NCBI RefSeq assembly: GCF_002835735.1
Contig: NZ_PISD01000059.1
Coordinates: 1 to 59,684, forward strand
Direction: 5' to 3'
DNA length: 59,684 nucleotides
Source: Cytobacillus horneckiae
Lineage (GTDB): Bacteria > Bacillota > Bacilli > Bacillales > Cytobacillaceae
In this document: piece by piece, positions 39,588 through 50,025 of the stretch
Layout of the letters: each line of letters starts with the position of its first letter
Numbering within the stretch: position 1 is the first letter of the stretch
Notes under the pieces: generated by a model
The model's database searches: none
Told to the model about the DNA's origin: nothing
The model's input: the letters and a program-made list of their open reading frames with translations, nothing else
Program-made: the position numbers and the translations under genes

Positions 39588-41435
39588 TTATTCAACTATA
39601 TTAATATTGTAATCTTTAAACCAATAATGAATTTGGGCAAGGTGGGCTAGAAGCTGCGGGCCAGTCATTAATTGGCCGAACCAAGGCACCTGGAATGCAT
39701 CCCCTTTTGTTGCCACAATTTCTCTTAAATTCTTTTCATCAAAAAATTCATATAGCGCGGATGATGAATCATCAAGTACTTCATTAAGCATATTTTGTAC
39801 GATACTAATATAAACTGGATTATGCGTTTTTGGATAAGGGCTTTTTTTGCGATAAAGCACTTCTTCTGGCAAAACGCCCTCTAAAGCTTTACGCAAAATG
39901 CCTTTTTCCCTGTTTCCATGCATTTTCATCTCCCAAGGGATATTCCATACATACTCGACTAGACGGTGATCAGCGAATGGCACACGCACTTCCAGGCTTG
40001 CTCCCATGCTCATGCGATCTTTACGATCAAGCAGCGTGGTCATAAAGGAAATCATATTAATATAAAATAGCTCTCTTCTTTTTGTCTCCAACTCCGATTC
40101 GCCATCCAGGTTTGGCGTTTCAGCTACCGCCTGCTTGTATTTTTCCATGCTGTATTCCTGCAGCTGAAGTTTACTGCGCCAGTCGGCTTTTAACAGCCTT
40201 TGTCTTTCATCGATTGATCGCATCCAAGGATAGCCGGTCCTGCTAAGATCATCTGTCCGATGAAACCAAGGATATCCTCCAAATATTTCATCCGCACATT
40301 CTCCCGATAGGCTAACAACATGATCCTTTTTGATTTCACGACAAAACCATAGTAGTGAAGAATCGATATCTGCCATACCTGGCAGGTCTCTGACATGTAC
40401 CGCTTCAATTAAATTTGCTGCCAGCTCCTCTTGGCTGATAATACAGTTTTGATGAACCGTCTGGAATGTATCTGACATTTTATTAATATACACTCCGTCA
40501 GAATTCGGCTGAAAATCATTTGCTTTGAAAAACTGATCGTTCCCCTCATAGTCAATCGAATAAGTTCTTAATGGCGGCTTGCCTTCCTTTTGATAGGCTG
40601 TAGCTGCAATCGCAGTAATCGCACTTGAATCCAAGCCTCCAGATAATAAAGTACATAATGGAACATCCGAAACAAGCTGTCTTGTAACAGCATCTGTCAC
40701 TAAGTATTTTACCTTTTCCGCTGTCTCCTCTAGGCTATCTTTATGCTCATCGCTTTTCACATTCCAGTAACGCCAAATATTTAGCCCATTTTTTGAAAGA
40801 GATAACGCATGTGCTGGACGCAATTCAACCAAGCCTTTGAACACGCCGAATCCAGGCGATCTGGAAGGTCCAAGCCCGAAAACCTCAGCAAGTCCTTCTC
40901 TATTAAGCTCTGTCTTTACTTGCGGATGCTTTAAGATTGCCTTCAGTTCAGAGCCAAAGATGATGCCAGCGGCTGTTTCTTTATAGAATAGCGGCTTTAC
41001 CCCTAGACGATCACGTCCTATAAACAATTCCTGCTTGTGCTCATCCCAAATGGCAAAAGCAAAGATGCCATTTAACCTTTCCAGACAATTTTTACCCCAT
41101 TCAATGTAAGAAGTTAGCAAAACCTCTGTATCAGAATGGCCTTTAAAAGAATATCCTTTTATAAGGAGTTCTTTTCTAATGTCTTCTGTATTATATAGCT
41201 CGCCATTATAGCAAATTGTATAAAGATTGCTCCTTTTTTCAATTGTCATCGGTTGCTTCCCGCATACCGGATCAACGACAACCAGTCTTTTATGCCCGAA
41301 GCCTGCATGCCCTGAGGTCCATACATTTGTATCGTCCGGCCCTCTTTTAGATAATGTTTCGGTCATTTTACCAAGTGTATTTAATTCATTTTCCATATTT
41401 GTATTAAAATCAACCCAGCCTGTGATTCCACACAT
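39588..41435 (-). CDS. asnO: Asparagine synthetase, glutamine-hydrolysing (AsnO)
   Basis: The 615-aa protein begins MCGITGWVDF, with Cys2 as the glutaminase nucleophile, then has YNGELYN and the RGPDD segment. The synthetase domain carries the pyrophosphatase loop LLSGGLDSSAI (about residue 265) and SGECADEIFGGYPWF. It transfers glutamine nitrogen to aspartate. AsnO (YisO) is the asparagine synthetase linked to sporulation in B. subtilis and lies near yisK/yisL, as here. A well-spaced GGATGATG precedes the start. Confidence 0.95.
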   Translation of the reverse strand: MCGITGWVDFNTNMENELNTLGKMTETLSKRGPDDTNVWTSGHAGFGHKRLVVVDPVCGKQPMTIEKRSNLYTICYNGELYNTEDIRKELLIKGYSFKGHSDTEVLLTSYIEWGKNCLERLNGIFAFAIWDEHKQELFIGRDRLGVKPLFYKETAAGIIFGSELKAILKHPQVKTELNREGLAEVFGLGPSRSPGFGVFKGLVELRPAHALSLSKNGLNIWRYWNVKSDEHKDSLEETAEKVKYLVTDAVTRQLVSDVPLCTLLSGGLDSSAITAIAATAYQKEGKPPLRTYSIDYEGNDQFFKANDFQPNSDGVYINKMSDTFQTVHQNCIISQEELAANLIEAVHVRDLPGMADIDSSLLWFCREIKKDHVVSLSGECADEIFGGYPWFHRTDDLSRTGYPWMRSIDERQRLLKADWRSKLQLQEYSMEKYKQAVAETPNLDGESELETKRRELFYINMISFMTTLLDRKDRMSMGASLEVRVPFADHRLVEYVWNIPWEMKMHGNREKGILRKALEGVLPEEVLYRKKSPYPKTHNPVYISIVQNMLNEVLDDSSSALYEFFDEKNLREIVATKGDAFQVPWFGQLMTGPQLLAHLAQIHYWFKDYNINIVE

Positions 41436-41668
41436 ATTGTCATCATCCTTTCTTTTGCACCTCTTAACCAGTTTGAGGTACAGTCTGTAGCTTATTAATC
41501 GCTTAATTTATTATGGAGTGTTTAAGCTGATTAGTGGAATTGCCCGGCACATCATGCATGGATTCATTCTATGCAGGGTAAAGTAATTGGTTAATTGTCC
41601 TATATAAGGTTATAAAACGTTCGGCAATTGACCAAAAATAGAGTGTAGAGAGAAAATGGAGGTTTTTT

Positions 41669-42235
41669 ATGAATAAGCAACAACGTTTGAAACTTATAGA
41701 TAAACAATCGCGTGCGTTTTCCGAGGGGTCAGTTGAGTTTATTAATGAACAATGGGTATTCTTTGATCAGGAGACTGATGAAGCATCTCTATTGGATGAA
41801 TTTCTCCAACAAGAGGTTGAAGTGTACAGATTTAAGCGGTGGAAAAAAGGCGTGTTAGTTGGTAATGGAAAAATATCTTGTGACGATGAAATACTTTTCT
41901 TAAAGGATCAGGATACAGTTCGGATTCGCAAACTTCTCATATTCTCGCTCGAAAGATTGTTAGATGAAGTGAATGATGATGCGTTCATCCAGTTTGTCAC
42001 GAGTTTAAATAGCATTCATTTTTCTATATTTGATTGCATTTACTGCTATAATCAATTAACCTTCTTTAACGATGAAGATAGAAAAAGCGGTGTTAACTTT
42101 ATGATTTTTGATAATCAAGAACATATATGCAGTGTGCAGCACCACTTTTTCTATTATGAGAACGAGACAGACCGGTTTGAATTTACACTTAATAGTGGAA
42201 AAAGAATGGTAATAGAAAAAATATCATCCTCTTAA
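41669..42235 (+). CDS. DUF2777-like protein (188 aa)
   Basis: The product starts MNKQQRLKLIDKQSRAFSEGSVEFINEQWVFFD, which I recognise as the pattern of DUF2777 proteins of Bacillus. It is mostly beta in the first half (VEVYRFKRWKKGVLVG) and has a CIYCYNQLTFFNDED segment later. Function is unknown. GGAGG precedes the ATG. It is divergent from asnO and converges on the FIST/EAL gene. Confidence 0.75.
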   Translation: MNKQQRLKLIDKQSRAFSEGSVEFINEQWVFFDQETDEASLLDEFLQQEVEVYRFKRWKKGVLVGNGKISCDDEILFLKDQDTVRIRKLLIFSLERLLDEVNDDAFIQFVTSLNSIHFSIFDCIYCYNQLTFFNDEDRKSGVNFMIFDNQEHICSVQHHFFYYENETDRFEFTLNSGKRMVIEKISSS

Positions 42236-42243
42236 TTTACCGA

Positions 42244-42280
42244 AAAAAGAAAGGAGCTTACGTTTGCTCCTTTCTTTTTT
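42244..42280. terminator. Bidirectional terminator
   Basis: A 15-bp near-perfect stem, AAAAGAAAGGAGC with GCTCCTTTCTTTT, lies between converging genes. Confidence 0.85.
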
Positions 42281-45158
42281 ATGACGATTCTCTTATTCCT
42301 TTTTCAAAGTCTAAAATATTTAAAGGCTTTTGAATATAATATCCCTGTGCATAGTGGCATTTTAATTGTTTGAGAAGCTCAATCTGTTCTCTAGTCTCCA
42401 CACCTTCTGCGAGTACTTTCACGCGCAAACCATGCCCCATCGTAATGATCGCCTTAACAATGGCAATATCTGATGTGTCTACTTTTAAATTGTTTATAAA
42501 TGATCGGTCAATTTTTAATGTATTGATCGGCAGGTCCTTCAAATAGCTGAGAGAGGAATAGCCTGTTCCGAAATCGTCAATCGATACTTTGACGCCCATT
42601 TTCCTTAAGCTGTTCATTACTTCGATACTGTATTCTATATTTTGCAGCATTGTACTTTCGGTTAGCTCCAGCGTTAAATATTTTGCTTCTAGTCCTGAGC
42701 GGAGCAATGCTTCCTCTACAATTGATAAAAACTCGGGCTGCTGGAACTGATAGGCGGCTACATTAACAGAAATGACTAAATCGCCTAGTCCGAGTCTCTG
42801 CCATTGTTTATTTTGACTGCAGGCTGTGTTAAGGACCCACTTGCCAATCTCATTTATTAAGCCTGTCTCTTCTGCCAGCGGGATAAATCTTGAAGGTGTA
42901 ACCAGCCCTAGTTTCGGATGATTCCATCTTATTAGCGCCTCACTTCCAAAGATTTTTCCGCTTTCTAAATCGATTAAAGGCTGATAATGCAATGAAAATT
43001 GTTTATGTTTGATTGCTTTCCTTAAATACCCTTCCATTTCAACACGCTGAATAATGTGCTGATTCATTTCATCAGAGAAAAAGGTGGTTCGATTGCCGCC
43101 AAGCTGCTTCGACGAATTTAAAGCAATATCTGCATTCTTTAGCAAGTGATAGCGATCATTTCCGTCGTCAGGAAAGAGGCTGACGCCGACGCTTGCTGTC
43201 ACATAGAACTCTTGTTGATTAAATTGAATCGGCTCGGCAATCGCAGCCAAAATCGATTGCGCAATTTTCATCACTTCATCGACATTCACACTTTGCGAAA
43301 GAATTAATGTAAAGTTATCTCCACCAAAATTACCTAGGTAGGATTCCGGCGGTATTTTCTTTTCAATTTTTTCTGAAAGCTGCTTTAAGATTCTATCACC
43401 AAAGTAATGGCCAATGCTTTCATTAATGATTTTAAACCTGTCAATATCAATACTTAATAATGCAAGCTTTTGCTGATTCTTTCGTGATCGCTTGATTAAT
43501 ATATTGAGCTGTTCAGTAAATTTTGTTTTATTCGGCAAACCAGTTAGATGGTCGTAATATGATAATTCGGTTAATTTATTTTCGATGATTTTTAACTCGG
43601 TTAAATTTTTTGCCATTCCATATAAACCAACAATATCGCCTTCAATATGTATTGGGACAAGCTTGATTTCATAATAGCTTTTAGCCCCATTTTTTCCTAT
43701 TATTTCTGTATGAAAGATTTGTTCTGTTCCTTTTAGAGCATGATTAAAATGCATTCTAAGCCTCGGCACTACTTCTTTAGAAACCATATTGATAACTGAT
43801 TGACCTAATAGCTCATTTTCTTTATAGCCGGTATTCAATTCAAACAAAGGGTTGATACTTGTAAAAGTTCCTTGTTTATCTGTAGTAAAAACTACATCCG
43901 GATTATTTTTGAACAGAATATGATAATATTGACATGTTTTATTCAACTGCTCCTGCAATTGTTTGTTTTTATGATTGGTTACCTGTACTAAATGAGCTAA
44001 CGCCTCTTGTTTGATATTCTTCTGTTCCAATTGAGCAACGTTCACCTCTGCTGGAGTAGTGAAGGATTCTGTTATTCCCAAACCAGAGCATATACGTCTT
44101 TCTTCTTGCCCAATTGACAGCTCGCCAAAAGATACCAATCCAGTTAACGGTAAATGTGAAGAGATAAACTGTAAATCCTTTTCGGCTTCATGACCTAAAA
44201 CTTGACCGTTTCTGTATGGGTAAAATAAAAACATCGTTTCTATATCGTTAGCAGATAAAATGTCTGGCTCGATTGAATTCCCTTTAAAAAAATCTCTCGA
44301 ATCGCTATATGATATCGATAACCTAGCCCCTGCTTGTACAGTGGTGTTCAACTTTATACTTCCGTTGTTATACTGTTTAACTATTAATGCACGAGTACGA
44401 ATTTGATTGTAATGCACAATAAACGGAAGTGCTGCGCTTGAATGTGGTATTTGCTTTACAAACGCCTTCCCCAAATATCTTCCGATTACGTTTGCTGGAG
44501 ATTCATCGTTCAATTCTATAATTGTTTGACCTCTTGCCTTTGTAACGACAAATGGAGTGGCTAATTCCTTTTTTTCATACTGGGAAATAGGCGTGACAGT
44601 CAAATTTTTACCGAAGAGTAAGATAATGACAGCCCCTTCATCGATTATCGACTGATTGCAAAGTAAAAATCCAGCTTTACTTGCTTGCCCGACAAAGAGA
44701 GGGATATGGTCATAATGTTCTTTTAGATCGTCCAAGAGGTTTTTTGCCTCTTTTTCTAAAGGACCTGCCAATACCATAAAGGCTTTAATGTCACTCTGCA
44801 TCATCTGTTGCTTTTTCATCATATCTGCAAGTGTCTGCTTGAATATAGAATGCTTATCTACTAGTATGGCCTCTGCAGCTGCCTCATTGAACATTGTAAA
44901 AAGAAGAATCGTTTCTTTTTCAATAAATTCTCCATCAATCATTGCCCCGCCCGATGTGCAGCCTACAACCTTTGCTTGCGGCAAATAAGTATGCAGCAGT
45001 TTCAATATAGCCTGTGCTTCACTGCGATCCAAACTACCTGAATACACTTGAATAAGCAGACTAGGAGATTCTTGCAAACGATCGTTTCTTATATATGTAT
45101 AAAGTTGACTTTGATCCTTATATTTGCATGAAATTGTTATAGCCATAGTCATCACCAC
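42279..45158 (-). CDS. FIST-PAS-degenerate GGDEF-EAL signalling protein
   Basis: The 959-aa protein has FIST-N and FIST-C sensory domains (about 20-380, with KVVGCTSGGAM), a PAS domain (about 400-520; FTSINPLFELNTGYKENELLG), a GGDEF domain (about 535-690) whose signature is GGDNF, and an EAL domain (about 705-950) with EALIRW, ELTES, DDFGTGYSS and LAEGVET intact. The altered GGDEF signature argues against cyclase activity but it may bind GTP; the EAL looks catalytically complete, so a cyclic-di-GMP phosphodiesterase is expected. FIST domains are predicted to bind small ligands such as amino acids. Confidence 0.92.
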   Translation of the reverse strand: MVMTMAITISCKYKDQSQLYTYIRNDRLQESPSLLIQVYSGSLDRSEAQAILKLLHTYLPQAKVVGCTSGGAMIDGEFIEKETILLFTMFNEAAAEAILVDKHSIFKQTLADMMKKQQMMQSDIKAFMVLAGPLEKEAKNLLDDLKEHYDHIPLFVGQASKAGFLLCNQSIIDEGAVIILLFGKNLTVTPISQYEKKELATPFVVTKARGQTIIELNDESPANVIGRYLGKAFVKQIPHSSAALPFIVHYNQIRTRALIVKQYNNGSIKLNTTVQAGARLSISYSDSRDFFKGNSIEPDILSANDIETMFLFYPYRNGQVLGHEAEKDLQFISSHLPLTGLVSFGELSIGQEERRICSGLGITESFTTPAEVNVAQLEQKNIKQEALAHLVQVTNHKNKQLQEQLNKTCQYYHILFKNNPDVVFTTDKQGTFTSINPLFELNTGYKENELLGQSVINMVSKEVVPRLRMHFNHALKGTEQIFHTEIIGKNGAKSYYEIKLVPIHIEGDIVGLYGMAKNLTELKIIENKLTELSYYDHLTGLPNKTKFTEQLNILIKRSRKNQQKLALLSIDIDRFKIINESIGHYFGDRILKQLSEKIEKKIPPESYLGNFGGDNFTLILSQSVNVDEVMKIAQSILAAIAEPIQFNQQEFYVTASVGVSLFPDDGNDRYHLLKNADIALNSSKQLGGNRTTFFSDEMNQHIIQRVEMEGYLRKAIKHKQFSLHYQPLIDLESGKIFGSEALIRWNHPKLGLVTPSRFIPLAEETGLINEIGKWVLNTACSQNKQWQRLGLGDLVISVNVAAYQFQQPEFLSIVEEALLRSGLEAKYLTLELTESTMLQNIEYSIEVMNSLRKMGVKVSIDDFGTGYSSLSYLKDLPINTLKIDRSFINNLKVDTSDIAIVKAIITMGHGLRVKVLAEGVETREQIELLKQLKCHYAQGYYIQKPLNILDFEKGIRESS

Positions 45159-45274
45159 TAAATAAATTTGTTTTCCTTCAACAGGAATAAAAGACTATTA
45201 TGACTGCACTCGTTAGTTATATTAGTTTAAAAATAACACAAATATAGGAATAATGACATCTAAATAAAAGAAAA

Positions 45275-45296
45275 AAGCTGCTTAAATAAGCAGCTT
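45275..45296 (-). terminator. Terminator of yisL
   Basis: A perfect inverted repeat (45275-45284 with 45287-45296), followed on the minus strand by TTTTTCTTTT. Confidence 0.8.
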
Positions 45297-45314
45297 ACTA
45301 AGTATATTTTACTA

Positions 45315-45674
45315 TTACATAAATGGTGTAAAACCGAGTGGTAGACTTAACCCAAGATAAAGCACAAGCAAAAATGCTACAACTAGCTGTACCCATAAGA
45401 TTGTCGTCTTCTTCCCTTTTTTCGTACGAACTAAAATCATTTCAAGCATTGAAATAACCCATAGGCCAACAATTGATTTTAAAACATACATTAAATCAAT
45501 ATTGCTTATGGAAAATAGCATCATTACACCAGTAGCGATAATTAATAAATAGAAAAGCCTTAAAATCATATGTACGACTTTGTCTTTGCCGCTTTTTTGC
45601 AAGCCAAGAGCTACGAAAAATAAAATCAATGCAATAATCCATGTCGATAAATGAGCATGAGTCAAAAAATTCAA
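45315..45674 (-). CDS. yisL: YisL family membrane protein (UPF0344)
   Basis: The 119-aa protein has four hydrophobic segments (THLSTW-adjacent WIIALILFFVALG, RLFYLLIIATGVMMLF, VLKSIVGLWVISMLEMIL, LVVAFLLVLYLGLSLPLG). Starting MNFLTHAHLSTWIIA and the HMILRLFYLLII segment match UPF0344. Function is unknown. It neighbours yisK, as in B. subtilis. AAGGAGGTT precedes the ATG. Confidence 0.93.
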   Translation of the reverse strand: MNFLTHAHLSTWIIALILFFVALGLQKSGKDKVVHMILRLFYLLIIATGVMMLFSISNIDLMYVLKSIVGLWVISMLEMILVRTKKGKKTTILWVQLVVAFLLVLYLGLSLPLGFTPFM

Positions 45675-45822
45675 CCTCCTTTAGTAATCAATCCCCCTTA
45701 ATGCCTGTCATGTAAGGGTGAATTCGTTTACATCATATCATATCCACCTTATAAATCCTAAGAAAAAAACGGATAACCTAGATTTATCAATAGAATGTGT
45801 CTATTTTTTGAAAAATCCCCTG

Positions 45823-46728
45823 TCAATCCTCTATCCGATTGACTAATGTGCCTACACTTTCAACAGTAATTTCAACTTGGTCACCACGCTGTAAAAAACG
45901 AGGCGGCTTAAATCCCTTGCCTACCCCTTCAGGTGTACCTGTCGCAATAACATCACCGGGCTCTAAAGTCATCCCTTGAGATAATATGCTAATCACTTTT
46001 TCAACTGGGAAGATAAAATTTTCTGTATTTGAAGACTGTCTAATTTCCCCGTTAACCTTCGTCTCGATATTTAATTTATTCGGATTGCCTACACTCTCTT
46101 TAGCAACAATCCAAGGCCCCATTGGACAAGTAGTATCAAGACTCTTCCCAATAAAGAACTGTTTATGTTTGCTTTGCAGATCACGTGCAGTGACGTCGTT
46201 TATGATGGTGTATCCGAAAACATAATCCAATGCAGCTTCTTCAGTAATACCTCTGCCTTCTTTGCCGATGATGACTGCTAGCTCGCCTTCATAATCAAGC
46301 TGTGAAGTGATTTCTTGATGATTTAATATAATTTGATCAGGTCCAGCTACAGCTGTCGGTGCTTTTGTAAAAACGATGATATCATCTGGAATGTCTGCTG
46401 CACTGCCCATTTCAATTGCGTGCTTTGCATAGTTCTTCCCAACACAAAAGATGTTTTTCGCCGGACGAGGAATCGGCGCCAATAACTTTACAGCTGTTAA
46501 TGGAATGAATAGCTCTTCACCCTCATGATCATTTAAAGCCCACTCTGATAGATTCCCTGCTTCTTCTAAAAGCTGTGGTAAGGCTATCGCTTCAATAAGC
46601 TGACGAGGCAATCTTCTCTCTCCATACTTTCTTTCTGCTGCCTCTTGTAAAGGCAGAATAACTGTATCCCCCTTTATTAGCGCACCGTATTTCACTTCCC
46701 CATGATGTTCAAATGTGACAAATTTCAT
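45823..46728 (-). CDS. yisK: Fumarylacetoacetate hydrolase family protein YisK
   Basis: The 301-aa protein has an N-terminal beta domain and a C-terminal FAH fold with the metal ligands in DYEGELAVIIG (E-x-E) and a downstream aspartate in NDVTARD, plus the TGTPEGVG loop. B. subtilis YisK is an oxaloacetate decarboxylase that also influences cell shape through Mbl; the same function is likely here. GTGAGGAAAA precedes the ATG. It lies upstream of yisL on the same strand. Confidence 0.93.
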   Translation of the reverse strand: MKFVTFEHHGEVKYGALIKGDTVILPLQEAAERKYGERRLPRQLIEAIALPQLLEEAGNLSEWALNDHEGEELFIPLTAVKLLAPIPRPAKNIFCVGKNYAKHAIEMGSAADIPDDIIVFTKAPTAVAGPDQIILNHQEITSQLDYEGELAVIIGKEGRGITEEAALDYVFGYTIINDVTARDLQSKHKQFFIGKSLDTTCPMGPWIVAKESVGNPNKLNIETKVNGEIRQSSNTENFIFPVEKVISILSQGMTLEPGDVIATGTPEGVGKGFKPPRFLQRGDQVEITVESVGTLVNRIED

Positions 46729-46808
46729 TTTTCCTCACCCCATTTATTATTATTAGAGTAAAGTATAACGCACATTTTTCGGAATGTACGATATTTTGCA
46801 TTCATTCA

Positions 46809-47975
46809 TCACTTTCTTTTTAATTCAGGCTTTTTCATGTAAGTAAATGCTCTCCATAACCATTCCACTGGCCCGTAATAATAATGCTTCATCCACAGCT
46901 TGCTTAAGAAGATTTGAAAAATAAATACGATGATAACGATCACTGTCCCTTCAATAATCGAAACCTTTCCGTAAAACCCTAATCCATAGCCATAAAAAAG
47001 AAGGGTGGACAGAATCGATTGAAGCAGGTAATTGCTAATGGAAAGACGGCCAACATAGGCGAGCGGCTCCAATATTTTTCTTAGCTTATTCATTGTTGCT
47101 AATGTAGCAATTGATAAACTATAGCCAATTGCCAGCAACGGTCCGCCAAAGGTATCTTGGATATATTGCGCAGCCAGATTTTCATCCCACACATAAGGAA
47201 TTGCCTTAATGGCCAATCCGGCAATTAATGTGAATACGGCCGCTTTTTTAATGATAGATTGATGAAGTTCAATATGCTCAAACAGTTTAAGCTTTTGCAC
47301 ACCTGCCCCGATAAGGAAGAGCGGAAGAATCGTGATGACCAGTAAAGGCAACGTTCCAAAATTATTTGTAAAATACCAATCTTCAATCCGCTGTTCTGTA
47401 ATTTCTACAAAGCTTCCTTGCTGATATGTATGGATATATGACTCTATATTTACAAACATTGTCACCCCGCTGCCAGGCTCTAGCATCATCGCGACTAATA
47501 ACAGCAATGATAATAAAATATTCGGTAAAACATACATCACTATTCCAGTAATGATTAAGGATTTTGCTGACATTTTCATAAATAGCAAAAAAATAAACCC
47601 TATTACAGCATAGGTTACTAGAATATCACCATGCCATATTAATAATGCATGCAACAAGCCAAGGATTAGCAGGAATGTGAAGCGTCTAAATGCAATAATT
47701 GGAAATGACAGCCCCTTTGCCATCACCCTTTCCCTTAAAATCATTACTCCGTAACCAAATAATAAGGCAAATAGCGGATAAAAGCTCGCTTGCACAAAAA
47801 TATCGATAACCGTATAAAGATTGCGATCAATGCCGCTATCCCACCAAGTATACGGGTCGATATAAATAAATGGTGTATGAAACGATAACATATTAACTAA
47901 AAAGATGCCAAATATCGCAAAACCTCTCATCATGTCAATCGCAATGATTCTATTATTTTCGGTTATTGGCTTCAT
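46809..47975 (-). CDS. DUF418 family membrane protein (YeiB-like)
   Basis: From ATG 47975 (AAAGGAGG upstream) the protein is 388 aa with about ten hydrophobic segments. It has the family opening RIIAIDMMRGFAIFGIFLVNM and the DUF418 C-terminal part (YVGRLSISNYLLQSILSTLLFYGYG and a WLWR near the end). A transport or lipid-modification role is suspected for the family but not proven. The frame extends 53 codons further upstream without a ribosome site and that part is not counted. Confidence 0.88.
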   Translation of the reverse strand: MKPITENNRIIAIDMMRGFAIFGIFLVNMLSFHTPFIYIDPYTWWDSGIDRNLYTVIDIFVQASFYPLFALLFGYGVMILRERVMAKGLSFPIIAFRRFTFLLILGLLHALLIWHGDILVTYAVIGFIFLLFMKMSAKSLIITGIVMYVLPNILLSLLLLVAMMLEPGSGVTMFVNIESYIHTYQQGSFVEITEQRIEDWYFTNNFGTLPLLVITILPLFLIGAGVQKLKLFEHIELHQSIIKKAAVFTLIAGLAIKAIPYVWDENLAAQYIQDTFGGPLLAIGYSLSIATLATMNKLRKILEPLAYVGRLSISNYLLQSILSTLLFYGYGLGFYGKVSIIEGTVIVIIVFIFQIFLSKLWMKHYYYGPVEWLWRAFTYMKKPELKRK

Positions 47976-48172
47976 ATAAACCTCCTTTTTATATACCTCT
48001 ACATACATCTTAGATAATGCGCTAGCAGTTTGTCTAGAAAAGCTATTGAAATCTTGTTTGTTCATATTCATTCGCTGCCGGTATACAATTTGCTTTCCAA
48101 GAGTGATCGCGAGCTGAGAGGCACAAATATCCAATAGATTCTACTGCTTATAAAACAACAAATGAAAAGAGA

Positions 48173-48196
48173 TTACAGAATAGGCAATCTCTTCTC
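48173..48196. terminator. Terminator of the acyl-CoA synthetase
   Basis: AAGAGATT and AATCTCTT pair around an 11-nt loop. On the minus strand it is followed by TTCATTTG. Confidence 0.6.
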
Positions 48197-48205
48197 ACTT
48201 CAATA

Positions 48206-49800
48206 TTAATTTACAAAGCGGCCGTCATGGTTCCCTTCTGCTTCCCAATAACGTTTTCGCAAATGGATTTTTTGGATTTTTCCCGATGCGGTCTTAGGCA
48301 ATTCATCCGTAAATGTTACCCCGGTAATCGCCTTGAAGTGCGCCATATTTTCTCTAGTAAAGGCAATCAGCTTTTCCTCTGTCACTGTATGTTCTTGGCG
48401 AAGAACAACTAAGGCATGAGGTGTCTCTCCCCATTTATCATGCGGCACTGCGATAACCGCTGCTTCAAGAACGGCCGGATGCTCATAAAGTACACCCTCA
48501 ATCTCAATGGAAGAGATGTTCTCGCCGCCGCTAATAATTATATCTTTTTTCCGGTCAACAATATCGACATTTCCTAAAGAATCTACTGTTCCCATATCGC
48601 CAGTATGCAGCCATCCATCTCTAATCGCTTCCGCAGTTGCTTCCTCGTTTTTCCAGTACCCCTTCATTACTCCGTTGCTGCGCACAACGACTTCTCCTAT
48701 ATCGTTTCCATTTTTTTCCACCTCTACACCACGTTCATTTATTACTCTTACTTCTGCACCAATCATCTGATAGCCTGCTTTCGCTTTCATACGATATTTC
48801 TCCTTGTTTGGTAGTTCCTCAAGATGTGATCGAATCGTTGAAATGGTACTTAAAGGCGAAGATTCCGTCATTCCGTAAACCTGAATAAATTCCCATCCCA
48901 TCTCCTCTTCCACCTTTGTTACAAACGCTGGCGGCGGTGCTGATCCTGCAATAACAATTCTTATGCTATGTTTGAATTTTGTTTGATGTTGATCATAGAA
49001 TTGCATTAACGAATTTAATACTGTTGGAGCCATATGGATAACAGACGCTTCGTACTTCTTCAAGGCGTTAAAAATGACTTCAGGCGTCGTTTTACGCAAA
49101 CACACTTGCGCGGCACCATTTGCCGTATAGTAAAATGGCGAGCCCAGCCATTCACATGAAACATTGGCAGCACGTGAATCAATGTATCTTTATCACTTAC
49201 ACGGAGGTGATGCATTGTACTTAGCGCATGCAAATAATTATTGCGGTGAGTGAGCATAACTCCTTTTGGGTTTCCAGTTGTACCGCTTGTATATAACAGA
49301 CTGCATACATCATTTTCCTCTAAAGGTTCTCTTGTAAATTCCTTGCTTGGGAAGCTTTGCAGCCAAGAATCGTAACCGGTTTCATTTGTCTCTTCATCTT
49401 TATAATGTACGATGATTTTCTCTACGGTAGATAATTGATCTTTTACTGGTTCTATAAGCTGATAAAGACCTTGATCGACAAATAACACTTTTGATTCGCT
49501 ATGATTTAAAATAAATACATAGTCAGCAGGCATTAAACGAATATTGAGCGGTACCATGATTCCACCAAGCTGAAAGACACCGTAAAAGCCTTCAAGCATT
49601 TCCACAGAATTTGGTGCCAAATAAGCAATTCTGTCTCCCTTTTGTACGCCTAAAGATTTTAACCCATATGAGAGCTGATTGACCCTGTCATTTAATTGAT
49701 TATATGTAAGTACTTTATTATCCCCGTATATAGCTTCTTTTTCTCCATATAAACGAACGGCACGATCTAAAAACTGCGTTAATATTAAAGGAACATTCAT
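48206..49800 (-). pseudogene. Acyl-CoA synthetase (AMP-binding), frameshifted
   Basis: The first frame (49060-49800) gives residues 1-230 with YTSGTTGNPKGVMLTHRN, then ends out of frame after FHVNGW. The second frame (from 49105 to 48206) continues CLRKTTPEVIFNALKKYEA and includes GWLHTGDMG and KTASGKIQKIHL, the A5 and A10 motifs. One G missing from the run at 49143-49145 (plus-strand CCC) explains it; adding it back gives the family reading HVNGWGSPF. Whole length would be about 531 aa. Either a recent inactivation or a sequence error. Confidence 0.88.
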
Positions 49801-49925
49801 GACAAAACCACCTCGAGAATATTTTTAAATTTCTGATTATAATTATTTTAGCATAATTGTATAAGTACAGCCATATTTTTCTATCCTGTTATAGAACATT
49901 TTTAAATAATTTTGGGCTTTGTTTT

Positions 49926-49953
49926 CACACTCTTGCTTTAGGCACATACGATA
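49926..49953 (+). promoter_or_regulatory. SigK-type promoter of the gerP operon
   Basis: CAC (49926-49928), a 16-bp spacer and CATACGATA (49945-49953) match the SigK consensus (AC at -35, CATAnnnTA at -10). It lies 72 bp upstream of gerPA, whose B. subtilis homologue is transcribed in the mother cell by SigK RNA polymerase. Confidence 0.7.
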
Positions 49954-50025
49954 GTGGTAAATAGGCTACCCGGGCGGATGCCCGTTAAGTTTATGAAAGT
50001 CAATGAAATGAAAAGGATGTTCATA

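Noticed and set aside
47976..48134. Upstream extension of the DUF418 gene (53 codons)
   Set aside because: AAAGGAGG lies directly in front of ATG 47975, and the family begins at this methionine. The extension has no ribosome site.
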